Source: CAZDDI01 sp964504195 (lineage in GTDB: Bacteria > Chloroflexota > Anaerolineae > B4-G1 > SLSP01). From it: a DNA stretch of 36,508 nucleotides. The DNA is taken from assembly GCA_964504195.1 (NCBI GenBank), contig CAZDDI010000046.1, positions 1 through 36,508 on the forward strand. Reading direction: 5' to 3'. Positions 15,774 to 24,733 of this stretch are shown one piece after another. The notes under the pieces were generated by a model. It ran no database searches. It was not told the DNA's origin and saw only the letters and a list, made by a program, of their open reading frames with translations. The number at the start of each line of letters is the position of its first letter. The first letter of the stretch is position 1. The position numbers and the translations under genes were made by a program.

Positions 15774-16913
15774 ATGACTACAACAGAAGAATTGAGACAA
15801 CTTATAATATCTGAACTAGAGAGCCTTGATTTCACCTTTGATGAGGAGGGAAACTTGACCTCCCCTAATTCTAAGGATAAAGAGGCTATTAGACGCTTGC
15901 ATCAACCTGCGCAGCAAGCGGAATTAGAAAAAAGCCAAAGTTGGATAAAACATGCTCTATCGCGTTATAAACATTTTTTCGCTGAAGGCAGTGAGATTAT
16001 TCCCGAATCTATCAAACCAAGATTAGTTCAAGTAACACTTCCCTGGCACAGTGATTTGTTCCGGTTGGCTCGTTATTATTGGTCGTTGCCGTATTCTTTT
16101 GGTTTTGGCCGGAGACTGCGTTACCTGGTACTTGATGATGTTAATAACAAACTTGTAGGCATCTTTGGTTTGCAGTCCCCGCCAATTCATTTTCCTGCTA
16201 GGGATAAGTTATTTGAGTACCCTGAAGGAACCAAAACTGCGTTAGTTAACCAGACAATGGATATTTTTACGCTGGGGGCTATTCCACCCTACAATCGGCT
16301 GCTTGGTGGTAAATTGATAGCACTTGCGGTCACTTGTAACGAAGTGCGTCGAGATTATTACACTAAATACTTCGGGCGTAAAACCGAAATGGAGGAACGT
16401 GTGTTACCGGCGCATCTAGTTGGGCTTACAACGACCAGTGCATTTGGTAGAAGTTCTATTTATAACAGACTGAAGTACAAAGGGCGACTTGTAGCGGAAT
16501 CGCTCGGATACACAGAAGGCTACGGTAATTTTCATCTTCAGAGATTGTATCCTGCTTTCAAGGAGTATTTAGAGGCCGAAGGAATATCGACACAGGGTGG
16601 ATATGGAACAGGCCCTAAGCGAACGTGGCAACTTATACGCAGAGTATTAGATAGTGTGGATATACCAGGTGATCCACTGAAACATGGTGTGAGACGTGAA
16701 GTTTTCTTGTTCAGACTGGTTAGCAATCTGGAAGATTATTTGGAAGGCCGCGCACAAACGCCTGACTATTTTGATTATCCATTTAGCGAGTTAGCACAAT
16801 ACTGGAAAGAGCGTTGGTTAATTGCACGTGCTGAGAGGGTGGACGGATGGCATCAATGGGAAAGTCAGAAAATAGTTGAAAGGTTGATCCTCAATGATCC
16901 AACCAACGAATAA
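15774..16913 (+). CDS. DruA-like DUF4338 protein
   Basis: This 379-residue protein fits DUF4338, the family of Druantia protein DruA: YYWSLPYSFGFGRRLRYLVL (101-120), VGIFGLQSPP, a PARDKLF Arg-Asp pair (142-147), LVNQTMDIF (157-165), YNRLLGGKLIALA and the long LVGLTTTSAFGRSSIYNRL block (215-233) followed by SLGYTEGYGNFHL. DruA-type proteins are needed for Druantia phage defence but their chemistry is not settled. No DruE helicase, the Druantia hallmark, is present. NurA overlaps its end by 20 nt. ATG 15774 is chosen because the promoter at 15705-15733 excludes the longer frame from 15657; its Shine-Dalgarno is weak. Confidence 0.75.
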   Translation: MTTTEELRQLIISELESLDFTFDEEGNLTSPNSKDKEAIRRLHQPAQQAELEKSQSWIKHALSRYKHFFAEGSEIIPESIKPRLVQVTLPWHSDLFRLARYYWSLPYSFGFGRRLRYLVLDDVNNKLVGIFGLQSPPIHFPARDKLFEYPEGTKTALVNQTMDIFTLGAIPPYNRLLGGKLIALAVTCNEVRRDYYTKYFGRKTEMEERVLPAHLVGLTTTSAFGRSSIYNRLKYKGRLVAESLGYTEGYGNFHLQRLYPAFKEYLEAEGISTQGGYGTGPKRTWQLIRRVLDSVDIPGDPLKHGVRREVFLFRLVSNLEDYLEGRAQTPDYFDYPFSELAQYWKERWLIARAERVDGWHQWESQKIVERLILNDPTNE

Positions 16914-18036
16914 TAATCTGTTCGCTGATTTGCCAGCCTCATTAGTTGATGAGGTTCTTAACCGTACCCAAGAAGATATTAGTCGTGAGTTACTACATGC
17001 TTTTGAGGAAATCAGGGACAAACAGACGGAATGGCGACAACAACTAAAAGATGCGGACCTGCTCCGACATGCTGATAATTTACCCAGAGTAGAGATCCCA
17101 ACATGTTGTGGCGCAGATGGGGCTTATGCAATAGAACGTTTATTGTCTACTGATTTAGTGGTGGCTGGTGCTGTTGCTGTAGAGGGTTTGACGCCCCCTT
17201 CAGAGACAAGATATTGGCCTGAGCCTCGCCATTTAGTTTATGCAGATACGGAGATGCATAATGCAGACACAGGTTCTATTTTGCGCGGTGTGATGATAGG
17301 AATGGAATTGACTTTGGCGCGAAATGCTCCTCACGATCTCATTTTTTTAGATGGCTCTTTGACTACTCCTACTATTTTCTTTAACCAAGCATTGAGCAAA
17401 GCCAAAGAATTGCCTGATTTGAAAATATCTGCTTACTTGAAGAAAAATATCAAACTCTCGTTGGAGAGTTATCTAGCTATTTTGACAACAACGCGCTCCG
17501 ATCACTTTTGGGTAGCTATGCCCAAATATACAACACGGCGGGAGATAGGCGAACAACTGGAATGGCCAGCTTCTTATGATGATCGAGGTTTGCTTAGCGC
17601 CATTTTGAATGTGGGAGAGTATACTAAACCTCAAACCTTAAAACAACCCGACTGGCATATAGCTATTCCTAATGACATACGGGCAGAAATAGCTGATTTG
17701 GTTGAAAAAATAACAAATGCATTGAGTGAAATTCGCGTTATCTATTATCGCCCCGATCCCTACTTGCCCGCCCTACGTTTAGAAACAAATCGAGCTACTG
17801 CAGAAACTCAAGCAAGACTGGGAACAGTTTTACAGGGAGTCAAGAGCCAATGCTATTCTGCAGGTATTATGGAACCTTATCCGTTGTATATGGCGGATCG
17901 AATGGTAAAACATCTTCCCAGAGCCATGCCTGCATTTCGACAGGTTGTTAGTCAAACGTTATCTGAGACTTACCAAGGTAATATCAACGATATATTTACG
18001 AGTTTGCATAGTTATAGAACAGAATCAGGACGGTAA
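16894..18036 (+). CDS. nurA: NurA-family nuclease
   Basis: This 380-residue protein has the NurA pattern. The first catalytic Asp is Asp75 in GADGAYA, the second is Asp153 in IFLDGS, and the C-terminal part has YYRPDPYLPALRLE (about 282-295) followed by EPYPLYMADRMVK. In archaea NurA is a toroidal 5'-3' nuclease that works inside the HerA hexamer to resect DNA ends. Bacterial NurA or NurA-like nucleases paired with HerA also occur in defence operons. It overlaps the DruA-like gene by 20 nt and ends 2 nt before herA, so the three products are almost certainly made together. Confidence 0.85.
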   Translation: MIQPTNNNLFADLPASLVDEVLNRTQEDISRELLHAFEEIRDKQTEWRQQLKDADLLRHADNLPRVEIPTCCGADGAYAIERLLSTDLVVAGAVAVEGLTPPSETRYWPEPRHLVYADTEMHNADTGSILRGVMIGMELTLARNAPHDLIFLDGSLTTPTIFFNQALSKAKELPDLKISAYLKKNIKLSLESYLAILTTTRSDHFWVAMPKYTTRREIGEQLEWPASYDDRGLLSAILNVGEYTKPQTLKQPDWHIAIPNDIRAEIADLVEKITNALSEIRVIYYRPDPYLPALRLETNRATAETQARLGTVLQGVKSQCYSAGIMEPYPLYMADRMVKHLPRAMPAFRQVVSQTLSETYQGNINDIFTSLHSYRTESGR

Positions 18037-18038
18037 AA

Positions 18039-19823
18039 ATGTCAGAGAACAAAATTAGTCAACTTTTCGATCAGGCCGAGAGAATAGGCGTTATTGGTTC
18101 CCCATCTTCAACCACCGAACTTGGCCTTGATATTCTTGCCGGAGCTGTTACAAAGAAACTCGTTGGCGAATTGGCTTTATTCCGTTATCTTCAAGATGCT
18201 CATTCACATTATGCCTTGGGGCAAATCACAGAGATTACACTTCGTAATGTTTGGCACGAGGATCCAACAATGCGCAGCTTGATACGCCAGCGAGGTAAGG
18301 TTGATGCTGTTAGCGAGAGGCAAGATACCCATCAAGGTGAAATGGTAGTAAGCGCGGTTTTTGCTGATGAAAGCGGGGGATATCGCCCAAGCAATCTAGG
18401 TACTGTTCCTGCAACGGGCACACCGATTGCATTGGCCGAGGATTCAGTATTGGATGAGTTGTTGTCGCCATACAAAGATCAACTTTTCTATTTGGGGCAC
18501 GTCTATGGCTCACAGCCTAAATTGCCTTTATGGTTTAAGCATTTTAGCAGTGGGCGTAGTGGGGCAGGCGAAGCCTATCACATTGGCGTCTTCGGTAAAA
18601 CTGGCTCAGGTAAATCTGTCTTGGCAAAAGCGATTCTATTGGCCTATGCCAAGCATCCTGAAATGGGGTTATTTATCTTTGACCCACAAGGAGAATTCTC
18701 TTCGGGACTTACCCGGCCCCCGGCCAAGTTATCAATGGGGCAAATTCTTTGCCCTGATACGTTAAAAGGGTTAGGCAGGAAATTTGAAGTATATGATCTT
18801 TCACGCTTCAGACTTGGCACTTGGGAGTTATTCGGGGAGCTTCTTACTGAGTTTGGGTTTTTTCAAGAATTAGGCATCAAGTGGCCTGAATACCAAGAAA
18901 CTGCCGCCGACTATGTTGTAGATCTATTGAAAAACGACTCCAAGCACAAATTATTAACATTGGATAATACTGCATTCGAAGCCGCAATAGATCATCTTGA
19001 TAAAAACATTCAACGCATTTACTCTGGCAAAGGAGCAGTTGACAAAATCCGAGCATTCATTGCTGAAGAAAAACGTAGATTGCATGCCGGAGAGACAGCT
19101 GTTGTAAAAAGAAAATGGGATCAAACAATAATGTTCTTCTCCGATCAGCAAAATAGAGCCTCAATTGAACAAGTGGTGAGCAAGGCTATTGCAGGATCAA
19201 GTACAGGAAGGCCCTTAATCGTTGTTGACTTGTCTACTGGAAAGCCATCTGATATTAGCAGTGCTATCTGGGACAAGAAGATCAAACCGTTGTTGATTGA
19301 CAGTTTTCTAAGTGTGCTTATTCGCCAAGCTGAAGAAGCTTATCAGAGTGATCAGAGTTTGAATACGCTGGTTGTTCTAGATGAAGCAAGTCGATTTGCG
19401 CCAGAAGGGCAAGCAGAAAGTGAACGTAAGCAGCGAATCAAGGGGCGGCTCGTAGATGCAGTAAGGACAACAAGAAAGTATGGGTTGGGATGGATGTTCT
19501 TGAGTCAAACCTTATCCAGTCTCGATGCTGAAATCATTCAGCAACTACGTATTTCTTTCTTTGGTTTTGGGTTGAGTATGGGATCCGAATTTAGAAAGCT
19601 TCAAGAGCTCGTGGGAGGACAGGGAAAGCATCTTAAACTTTATCAACAGTTCCGCGACCCGCAATCCTCTTTTGATGCAGGTTCTCAAGAATATTCGTTT
19701 ATGACTATTGGGCCGGTTTCTCCGCTTTCATTCTCTGGCACTCCTTTGTTCTTCAATGCTTTCAACAAGGCAGAGGACTTTATGCAAGCCAATGGTTTGG
19801 CAACACAACCAAGACTTATATAG
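18039..19823 (+). CDS. herA: HerA-type DNA translocase ATPase
   Basis: This 594-residue protein has an N-terminal HAS-barrel-like region (about 1-135) and a HerA/FtsK-type RecA motor. Walker A is GKTGSGKS (186-193), Walker B is LVVLDEAS (Asp448-Glu449), and the arginine-finger region is VRTTRKYGLGWMFLSQT. A helical insertion lies between the Walker motifs (about 300-370). HerA forms hexamers that pump DNA and stimulate the NurA nuclease. The ATG is 2 nt after the nurA stop. The gene has the moderate AT content of the two genes before it and no gene follows in the operon. Confidence 0.9.
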   Translation: MSENKISQLFDQAERIGVIGSPSSTTELGLDILAGAVTKKLVGELALFRYLQDAHSHYALGQITEITLRNVWHEDPTMRSLIRQRGKVDAVSERQDTHQGEMVVSAVFADESGGYRPSNLGTVPATGTPIALAEDSVLDELLSPYKDQLFYLGHVYGSQPKLPLWFKHFSSGRSGAGEAYHIGVFGKTGSGKSVLAKAILLAYAKHPEMGLFIFDPQGEFSSGLTRPPAKLSMGQILCPDTLKGLGRKFEVYDLSRFRLGTWELFGELLTEFGFFQELGIKWPEYQETAADYVVDLLKNDSKHKLLTLDNTAFEAAIDHLDKNIQRIYSGKGAVDKIRAFIAEEKRRLHAGETAVVKRKWDQTIMFFSDQQNRASIEQVVSKAIAGSSTGRPLIVVDLSTGKPSDISSAIWDKKIKPLLIDSFLSVLIRQAEEAYQSDQSLNTLVVLDEASRFAPEGQAESERKQRIKGRLVDAVRTTRKYGLGWMFLSQTLSSLDAEIIQQLRISFFGFGLSMGSEFRKLQELVGGQGKHLKLYQQFRDPQSSFDAGSQEYSFMTIGPVSPLSFSGTPLFFNAFNKAEDFMQANGLATQPRLI

Positions 19824-19979
19824 GTTCACTGCCGCCCAACATCGGTTCAAACTGACACGGCTATCACCGCAGCAATCGGCGGGGCGACGCGCACAACCAT
19901 ACTTCTCTTGAAGGTTCTGCGCCGTCTTCCTATGCCGCTGAGCCCTACCATTAACCATTCACAATCCCCCACTCCCCCC
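19824..19979. other. Gap between herA and the radical SAM promoter
   Basis: No gene or clear terminator is seen. A CCATTAACCATTCACAATC stretch near 19950 resembles the short CGCCATTC-type repeats elsewhere in the window. Confidence 0.5.
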
Positions 19980-20019
19980 GCCCTGCCCAGTCCCTCGAAC
20001 CCGGCAGGGCTTCGCTTTG

Positions 20020-20028
20020 TGGTACAAT
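20020..20028 (+). promoter_or_regulatory. Extended -10 promoter giving a probably leaderless radical SAM mRNA
   Basis: TGGTACAAT ends 6 nt before ATG 20035, so transcription should start at or next to the start codon. The hairpin GCCCTGCC/GGCAGGGC (19980-19987, 20003-20010) is just upstream. Confidence 0.6.
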
Positions 20029-20034
20029 ATCCCC

Positions 20035-22515
20035 ATGGACACTCCCACCGATTTTCTCGCCACCCACTGGCCCGTGATGCAGCAGGCGGAGCTGTTTCTG
20101 CCGCGCCTCAATCCTACCGCCGGGAATCCGGCTTGGGAGGCGGCGGATTTCCGCGTGCTGATCGTGCGCCTCTCGCCCTACCGCGATGTGGAACGCTCGA
20201 CGCCGCACCTCTTCCTGGCGCAGGCGGCCCGCCGCGCCGCGCCCGCTGCCTACGTTGATTTCGCCTTCTTCCCCCCACAGCACGACCGTAAACGCCTGGA
20301 AGCGGCGGGCGTCCCGCTGCTCACCGGCATCTTCTCCTGGCGCGCGGTGGAGGCGTTCGACGTGATCCTCATCTCCAACGCCTACACGCTCGAACTGCTC
20401 AACCTGCCCTATCTGCTGCAACGCTCCGGCGTGCCGCTCTATGCGAGCGCGCGCGATGAACGCTGGCCGCCGCTGATTCTGGGCGGCTCGAATGCGCTGG
20501 CGGCGCAGGCGGTGCTCACGCCGGAGGGCGATGCGCTGGTGGATGCGCTCTTCTTCGGCGAGGGGGAGCGCGAGGTGGAGACGCTCCTGCGCGCTCTGAC
20601 GGAACACGCCGGGCTGCCCAAGCGCGAGCGGTTGCGCCGCGCGGCGGCGGGCATCGCCGGGCTGTGGCTGGCGGGCGAGCCGGGTCAACCGCCGGTGCGC
20701 AAGGCATTGTGCGCCAATCCGGGCGTGGATGATCTGCTGCTGGAGTATCCGCTGCTCAACGGCGCGGAGGCCGGGGTGGGCCGAGTGCAGCTCACCTACG
20801 GCTGCCCGGCCTTCTGCGCGTTCTGCTTCGAGGGGTACGACCGCAAACCGTACCGCGAGCTGCCGCGCACGGCCATCCTGGAGGCGGCGCGCGCGCTCAA
20901 GACGCGGCAGGGCGTGGAGACGCTGGAGCTCTACAGTTTCAACTTCAACACGCACGCGGAGATTTTACCGTTGTTGCTCGATTTGAACCGGCTGTTCCGG
21001 CGCGTGAGCTTCAAAAGCCAGCGCGTGGATCTGCTCTACACCACGCCGGGCTTGCTCGCCGCCGAAATCGCCGCCGAGAAGCAGAGCTTCACGCTGGGCA
21101 TCGAAGGCGTCAGCGCGCGGCAGCGGGCTTTCCTCCACAAGAGCCTGTCCGATGAGGCGCTCTGGGGCGTGCTGGATGCGCTGTTGCGCGAGAAAGTCCG
21201 CGAGCTCAAGCTCTTCTACATCCTCACCGGCCACGAGGACGAGCGCGATTGGGCCGAGTTCCGCGAGTTCGTCCGCCGCTTCAAGGGCCTGCGCGAGCGC
21301 CACCGCGCCGGGTCGCGGGCGATTTTCAGCTTCGGGATGTTGATTCGGATGCCGTTTACGCCGCTGCGCTACGACCGGCTCTTTCTCGATGAGGCGGAAT
21401 GGCGGCCCCAGCTCGGCGCGGCCAAGTCGGCCTGTGAGACCAACGGCTTCGAGTTCCGGCTGGCGACGCCCTGGGACGAGTACGCGGTCTCGCAGGTGTT
21501 GGCGCTGGGCGGCTACGAGCTCCACGCGGCGTTGGCGGCGCTGGCGGAGGCCGGCCACTGTTACGATATGGCGCTCACGCCGGGCTGTTGGGCGACTTTG
21601 CGCGCCTGGCTGGAAGCGCAGGGCTTATGGACGCCCGCGTTTCTGGTCGAAAAAAGCCAAAATTACCCCTTTGCCCTGGAGTTTGTGGTGCAGGCGCCGG
21701 GGGCGGAGTTTCTCTGGCGGCAATACCAGCAGGCGCGGGCGGCGGTGGACGAGGGTTACTGCCTGGGCGCGACGTGCCTGGGCTGCGCGGCCTGCGCGCC
21801 GGAGCAGCGCGCCGCGCTCACCGGGCACGCGCCGCGCTTGCCGGACGATCCGCGCTATCTGGCGACGCTGCGGGATGTGATGACGACGAAGCGGCGGCTC
21901 AAGCCGCTCTACGCGCGGGTGAGCCTGCCGGAAGCGGTCGCCGGGGCGACGCCGGAATGGTTGGATGCTGACTTGCTGCGCCGGTTGCTGGCGCTGGTGC
22001 CGGAGCAGGCGGAGAATCTGCTCGCGGCGCGGGAGAGCCTGTTCAATGCGGGGGAAAACGCGGGGCGGTTCCCCGGCTGGTACGGTGAGACGGTCTGCGC
22101 GTTGACGGCGTGGGATGCTGCCGCGCTCGCGGAGGCGCTGGCGGCGTTGCCGGAGGGCGGCTTGTATCGCGGCCCGGCGGAGGGCTTCCGTCCCGGCGAG
22201 TTCCAGGAGGTGACGCTGGAAGTGCGGTTGCCGCTGGCACATTTCCCGGCGGCGGCGCAACAGTTGCGCGCGTTTTTGCAGGCGGCTTACGTTCCGGTGA
22301 ACCTCCGGCGCGCGGGGGAGGGCTGGGTTTTCGATGTTCCAGAGAAGGCGCGCAAGAAGAAGGCGCTGCTGCGCGGCGTGTGCCGCGAGGAGGCGGGGAC
22401 GTGGGTGGCGGAGCTCGTCATCGGGCCGAAGTTTGACCTGCGCGGCTATCTGCGCGCGTTCCCCGGCCCTTCGCGCGCGGCGGCGGCGAGGGTATGGGTA
22501 CTACGTACTACGTAA
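20035..22515 (+). CDS. Large radical SAM protein with cobalamin-binding-like N-terminus
   Basis: This 826-residue cytosolic protein has an N-terminal region (about 20-220) resembling a B12-binding Rossmann domain, then a radical SAM core with the [4Fe-4S] motif CPAFCAFC (Cys257, Cys261, Cys264). A later cysteine cluster, CLGATCLGCAACAPEQ (about 579-594), could hold another cluster or zinc. The C-terminal third (ending GPKFDLRGYLRAF) is unassigned. It is most like B12-binding-domain radical SAM proteins of unknown substrate. It is very GC-rich, unlike the island before it. Its stop codon lies inside the inverted repeat at 22505, and a truncated copy of its 5' end is at 14470. Confidence 0.8.
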   Translation: MDTPTDFLATHWPVMQQAELFLPRLNPTAGNPAWEAADFRVLIVRLSPYRDVERSTPHLFLAQAARRAAPAAYVDFAFFPPQHDRKRLEAAGVPLLTGIFSWRAVEAFDVILISNAYTLELLNLPYLLQRSGVPLYASARDERWPPLILGGSNALAAQAVLTPEGDALVDALFFGEGEREVETLLRALTEHAGLPKRERLRRAAAGIAGLWLAGEPGQPPVRKALCANPGVDDLLLEYPLLNGAEAGVGRVQLTYGCPAFCAFCFEGYDRKPYRELPRTAILEAARALKTRQGVETLELYSFNFNTHAEILPLLLDLNRLFRRVSFKSQRVDLLYTTPGLLAAEIAAEKQSFTLGIEGVSARQRAFLHKSLSDEALWGVLDALLREKVRELKLFYILTGHEDERDWAEFREFVRRFKGLRERHRAGSRAIFSFGMLIRMPFTPLRYDRLFLDEAEWRPQLGAAKSACETNGFEFRLATPWDEYAVSQVLALGGYELHAALAALAEAGHCYDMALTPGCWATLRAWLEAQGLWTPAFLVEKSQNYPFALEFVVQAPGAEFLWRQYQQARAAVDEGYCLGATCLGCAACAPEQRAALTGHAPRLPDDPRYLATLRDVMTTKRRLKPLYARVSLPEAVAGATPEWLDADLLRRLLALVPEQAENLLAARESLFNAGENAGRFPGWYGETVCALTAWDAAALAEALAALPEGGLYRGPAEGFRPGEFQEVTLEVRLPLAHFPAAAQQLRAFLQAAYVPVNLRRAGEGWVFDVPEKARKKKALLRGVCREEAGTWVAELVIGPKFDLRGYLRAFPGPSRAAAARVWVLRTT

Positions 22516-22562
22516 TGCGTACTGCGTAATCCGGAATTTACGCAGTACGCATTACGCAGTAC
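22505..22562. repeat. 25-bp inverted repeat overlapping the radical SAM stop codon
   Basis: Arms 22505-22529 and 22538-22562 match at 24 of 25 positions around an 8-nt loop. Each arm is built of TACTGCGTAATGCG-like units. The TAA stop (22513-22515) is part of the left arm. Four A and four T follow the right arm, so it may act as a terminator. Confidence 0.85.
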
Positions 22563-22601
22563 GCAAAATTTTGATACATCTTTTACGAAAAGTTATTACT
22601 T

Positions 22602-23252
22602 ATGACACAATCCCCTGAACGCTATCGCATCCCGGCGCGGGAGACGCGGTTGGAGCTTTTGGTGGTGAACTCGCGGTTCATCGCTACCGCCGCGCCGGTC
22701 TTCACGGTTGATGAGGCCAAAGCCTTTGTCGCACGCATCCGCGCGGAGTTTAGCGATGCCACGCACAATGTCCCGGTGTTTTTGGTGGGGCATGGCAGCT
22801 CGGTGACGGCGCATTGCAGCGATGATGGCGAGCCGGCAGGCACGGCGGGCCGTCCGGCGCTGGCGGTGTTGCAGGGCAGCGGGTTGGGCGATATTGCCAT
22901 CGTCATCACGCGCTACTTCGGCGGGACGAAGCTGGGCACGGGCGGGCTGGTGCGGGCGTATAGCGACGCGGTGCGCGCCGTGCTCGACGCACTGCCGCTG
23001 GCCGAGCGCGTCCCCACACAGACGCTGATGCTGGCTGTGCCCTACGCGCTCTTCGAGCGGGTGCGGCTGTTGATCGCAGCGCAGCATGGGGAGCTGCTAG
23101 ATGAGGACTTCGCCGCCGATGTCACTCTCACGGCGCGGTTCGCCGTGGAGTATGTAGCCGGGTTCCAGGCGGCGGTGCAGGAGCTCTCCGCCGGAACGCT
23201 CGCGGCGGAAATCGTAGCGAGCGACGACGCGACGATTATGCCGATTGTCTAG
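22602..23252 (+). CDS. yigZ: YigZ/IMPACT family (UPF0029) protein
   Basis: This 216-residue protein has the two family signatures: HCSDDGEPAGTAGRPAL (71-87) and ITRYFGGTKLGTGGLVRAYS (102-121). The C-terminal domain is of the kind found in elongation factors. Homologues occur in most bacteria and resemble eukaryotic IMPACT, a regulator of translational stress kinases. The bacterial role is unsettled. It is convergent with the cyclase gene, and the palindrome at 23251 lies exactly at its stop. Confidence 0.92.
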   Translation: MTQSPERYRIPARETRLELLVVNSRFIATAAPVFTVDEAKAFVARIRAEFSDATHNVPVFLVGHGSSVTAHCSDDGEPAGTAGRPALAVLQGSGLGDIAIVITRYFGGTKLGTGGLVRAYSDAVRAVLDALPLAERVPTQTLMLAVPYALFERVRLLIAAQHGELLDEDFAADVTLTARFAVEYVAGFQAAVQELSAGTLAAEIVASDDATIMPIV

Positions 23253-23284
23253 ACCTGGCAGGTTTTCTGAAACCTGCCAGGTCT
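23251..23284. terminator. AGACCTGGCAGGTTT palindrome, copy 3 (bidirectional)
   Basis: A perfect 15-bp stem (23251-23265 with 23270-23284) has a 4-nt loop and lies between the convergent yigZ and cyclase genes. Being symmetric, it can terminate both transcripts. Its first base pairs overlap the yigZ stop codon. Confidence 0.85.
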
Positions 23285-23293
23285 TTAAGCCGT

Positions 23294-24610
23294 TCAGGGA
23301 TGCGTCAGATGCACCACAGCGTACATATCTTCCAGCCCGCGCAGCCGGGCCTGGAAGTGCCGCGCCGCCCAATGGCTCGCCGCCAGCACGTCTTGCACCG
23401 CCGGTTCATCGTGGAAGGAGCGGGTGAGCATAATATCATGCCCCTCGGATAGCCCTTGCACCCGTGATGCAATGTTGACCGTGCGCCCGAAGTAGTCCAA
23501 CCGGTCGTTAGAGGTGACGGCGATGCACGGCCCGCGATGCGCCCCCACTTTGATGATGATGTCCTCGCGGGGATACTTGCCCTGGTTGAAATCATCGAAG
23601 GCAATCTGCATATCCAACATCGCCGCCATCGCATCCGCCGAGACGGTGAAGGTTGCCATGACCGCATCGCCGATGGTTTTCACCACTGCGCCATGATGTT
23701 CCTTGACCTTCTGGGTGAGGATGTGGAAGTGCTCCTTGACCAGCCGGTACGCCTGCGAATCGCCCAGCCGCTCGTAGAGTGCCGTGGAGCCTTTGATATC
23801 GGTGAACACAATCACCAGGCTGCGAATGGCAAAGGTCTCATCTGCTGAAATCAACTCGCTGGCGAAGAGATCGCGGAAGCTCTGGGTCGAAGCGATTTCC
23901 GCCGCCGAAGTCCAGGGGTAGGGGATGCGGTATAGCCAATGCGTGTTGATTTCGCGCGTTGTTTGGTTAATCAGCCGCAGGGTGCAAGGGCCAGGGTGAT
24001 AGACGGCTTTGTTGGTCCGGTAGATATCATCAGCATTGAAGACGACCTCCAACACTTGCGGCTCAGTAGCGGGAATATCATCCACGCGTACAGCCGGCAT
24101 GGCGATGTAGTAATTCCCCGGTTGGAATTCTATGGACACTTCTTGCGTTGTGTTTGCCGGGATATAGAGCTGTCCCATAGGCTCTAAATACTTCCAGTAG
24201 GTTGCCAGCTCGCCCCAATCCACTTTTTTTACCGGGTGGATGTTGTCGTTGATCTTGAAAGTTACTTCCACCGCTTCATCGAAACTGGCGTGGATGTCAA
24301 TGCCGCAAAATTCGCAGTGGGTTTGCGGGCGTAGTTCCGCCAGCTGGCTTGTATCCACCACCACGCCGGTGCAATACGGGCAATGGATGCCCCATTCCAG
24401 ATCGAACAGCCCCAGCCGCGTGCCGTAGAGAAACGCTTCCAAAACGTCGTGGCGTGGCAGATTCCAAGCATCGGCCATCCGGTAGGGTGGGATTTGTTGC
24501 AGGCCGCCGTCGGGCGCTTGTTCGATGTGGGCGCGTAAGTGTTCCAAAATCGCCGGCGCCACCCCGGTTTGTTCCAATGCACTCAGTTTTTCTTCCAGCA
24601 AAGCATTCAT
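23294..24610 (-). CDS. DUF5939-type adenylate/guanylate cyclase
   Basis: This 438-residue protein has a class III nucleotide cyclase domain in its C-terminal half: FTDIKGST (269-276, metal Asp271), IGDAVMATF with the second metal Asp, GAHRGPCIAV, and DYFGRTVNIASRVQ with the transition-state Asn and Arg. The N-terminal part fits DUF5939 and carries CPYC and CEFC pairs that probably bind zinc. It has no membrane segment. AAGGAGA is 6 nt before the ATG. Whether it makes cAMP or cGMP cannot be settled by eye. It has no co-directional neighbour close by, so it is probably monocistronic. Confidence 0.9.
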   Translation of the reverse strand: MNALLEEKLSALEQTGVAPAILEHLRAHIEQAPDGGLQQIPPYRMADAWNLPRHDVLEAFLYGTRLGLFDLEWGIHCPYCTGVVVDTSQLAELRPQTHCEFCGIDIHASFDEAVEVTFKINDNIHPVKKVDWGELATYWKYLEPMGQLYIPANTTQEVSIEFQPGNYYIAMPAVRVDDIPATEPQVLEVVFNADDIYRTNKAVYHPGPCTLRLINQTTREINTHWLYRIPYPWTSAAEIASTQSFRDLFASELISADETFAIRSLVIVFTDIKGSTALYERLGDSQAYRLVKEHFHILTQKVKEHHGAVVKTIGDAVMATFTVSADAMAAMLDMQIAFDDFNQGKYPREDIIIKVGAHRGPCIAVTSNDRLDYFGRTVNIASRVQGLSEGHDIMLTRSFHDEPAVQDVLAASHWAARHFQARLRGLEDMYAVVHLTHP

Positions 24611-24733
24611 GGATAGTCTCCTTTCGTGCGCTTATCATGGTTGAGATGGGGAATCGTACCTTGATTATAGCCCTAAAGAGAAAACGCGCATTTTGTAGGG
24701 AGTTTCCATGGGGTGCTGCCACAGCAGCGATTG

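Noticed and set aside
15774..19823. A standard Druantia system
   Set aside because: Only a DruA-like gene is present. The large DruE DEAD-box/DUF1998 helicase that defines Druantia is absent.
19830..19900. Possible tRNA-like attachment site (GGTTCAAACTG) after herA
   Set aside because: It has no cloverleaf arms or matching half elsewhere. The direct repeats at 14470 and 19980 come from a protein gene.
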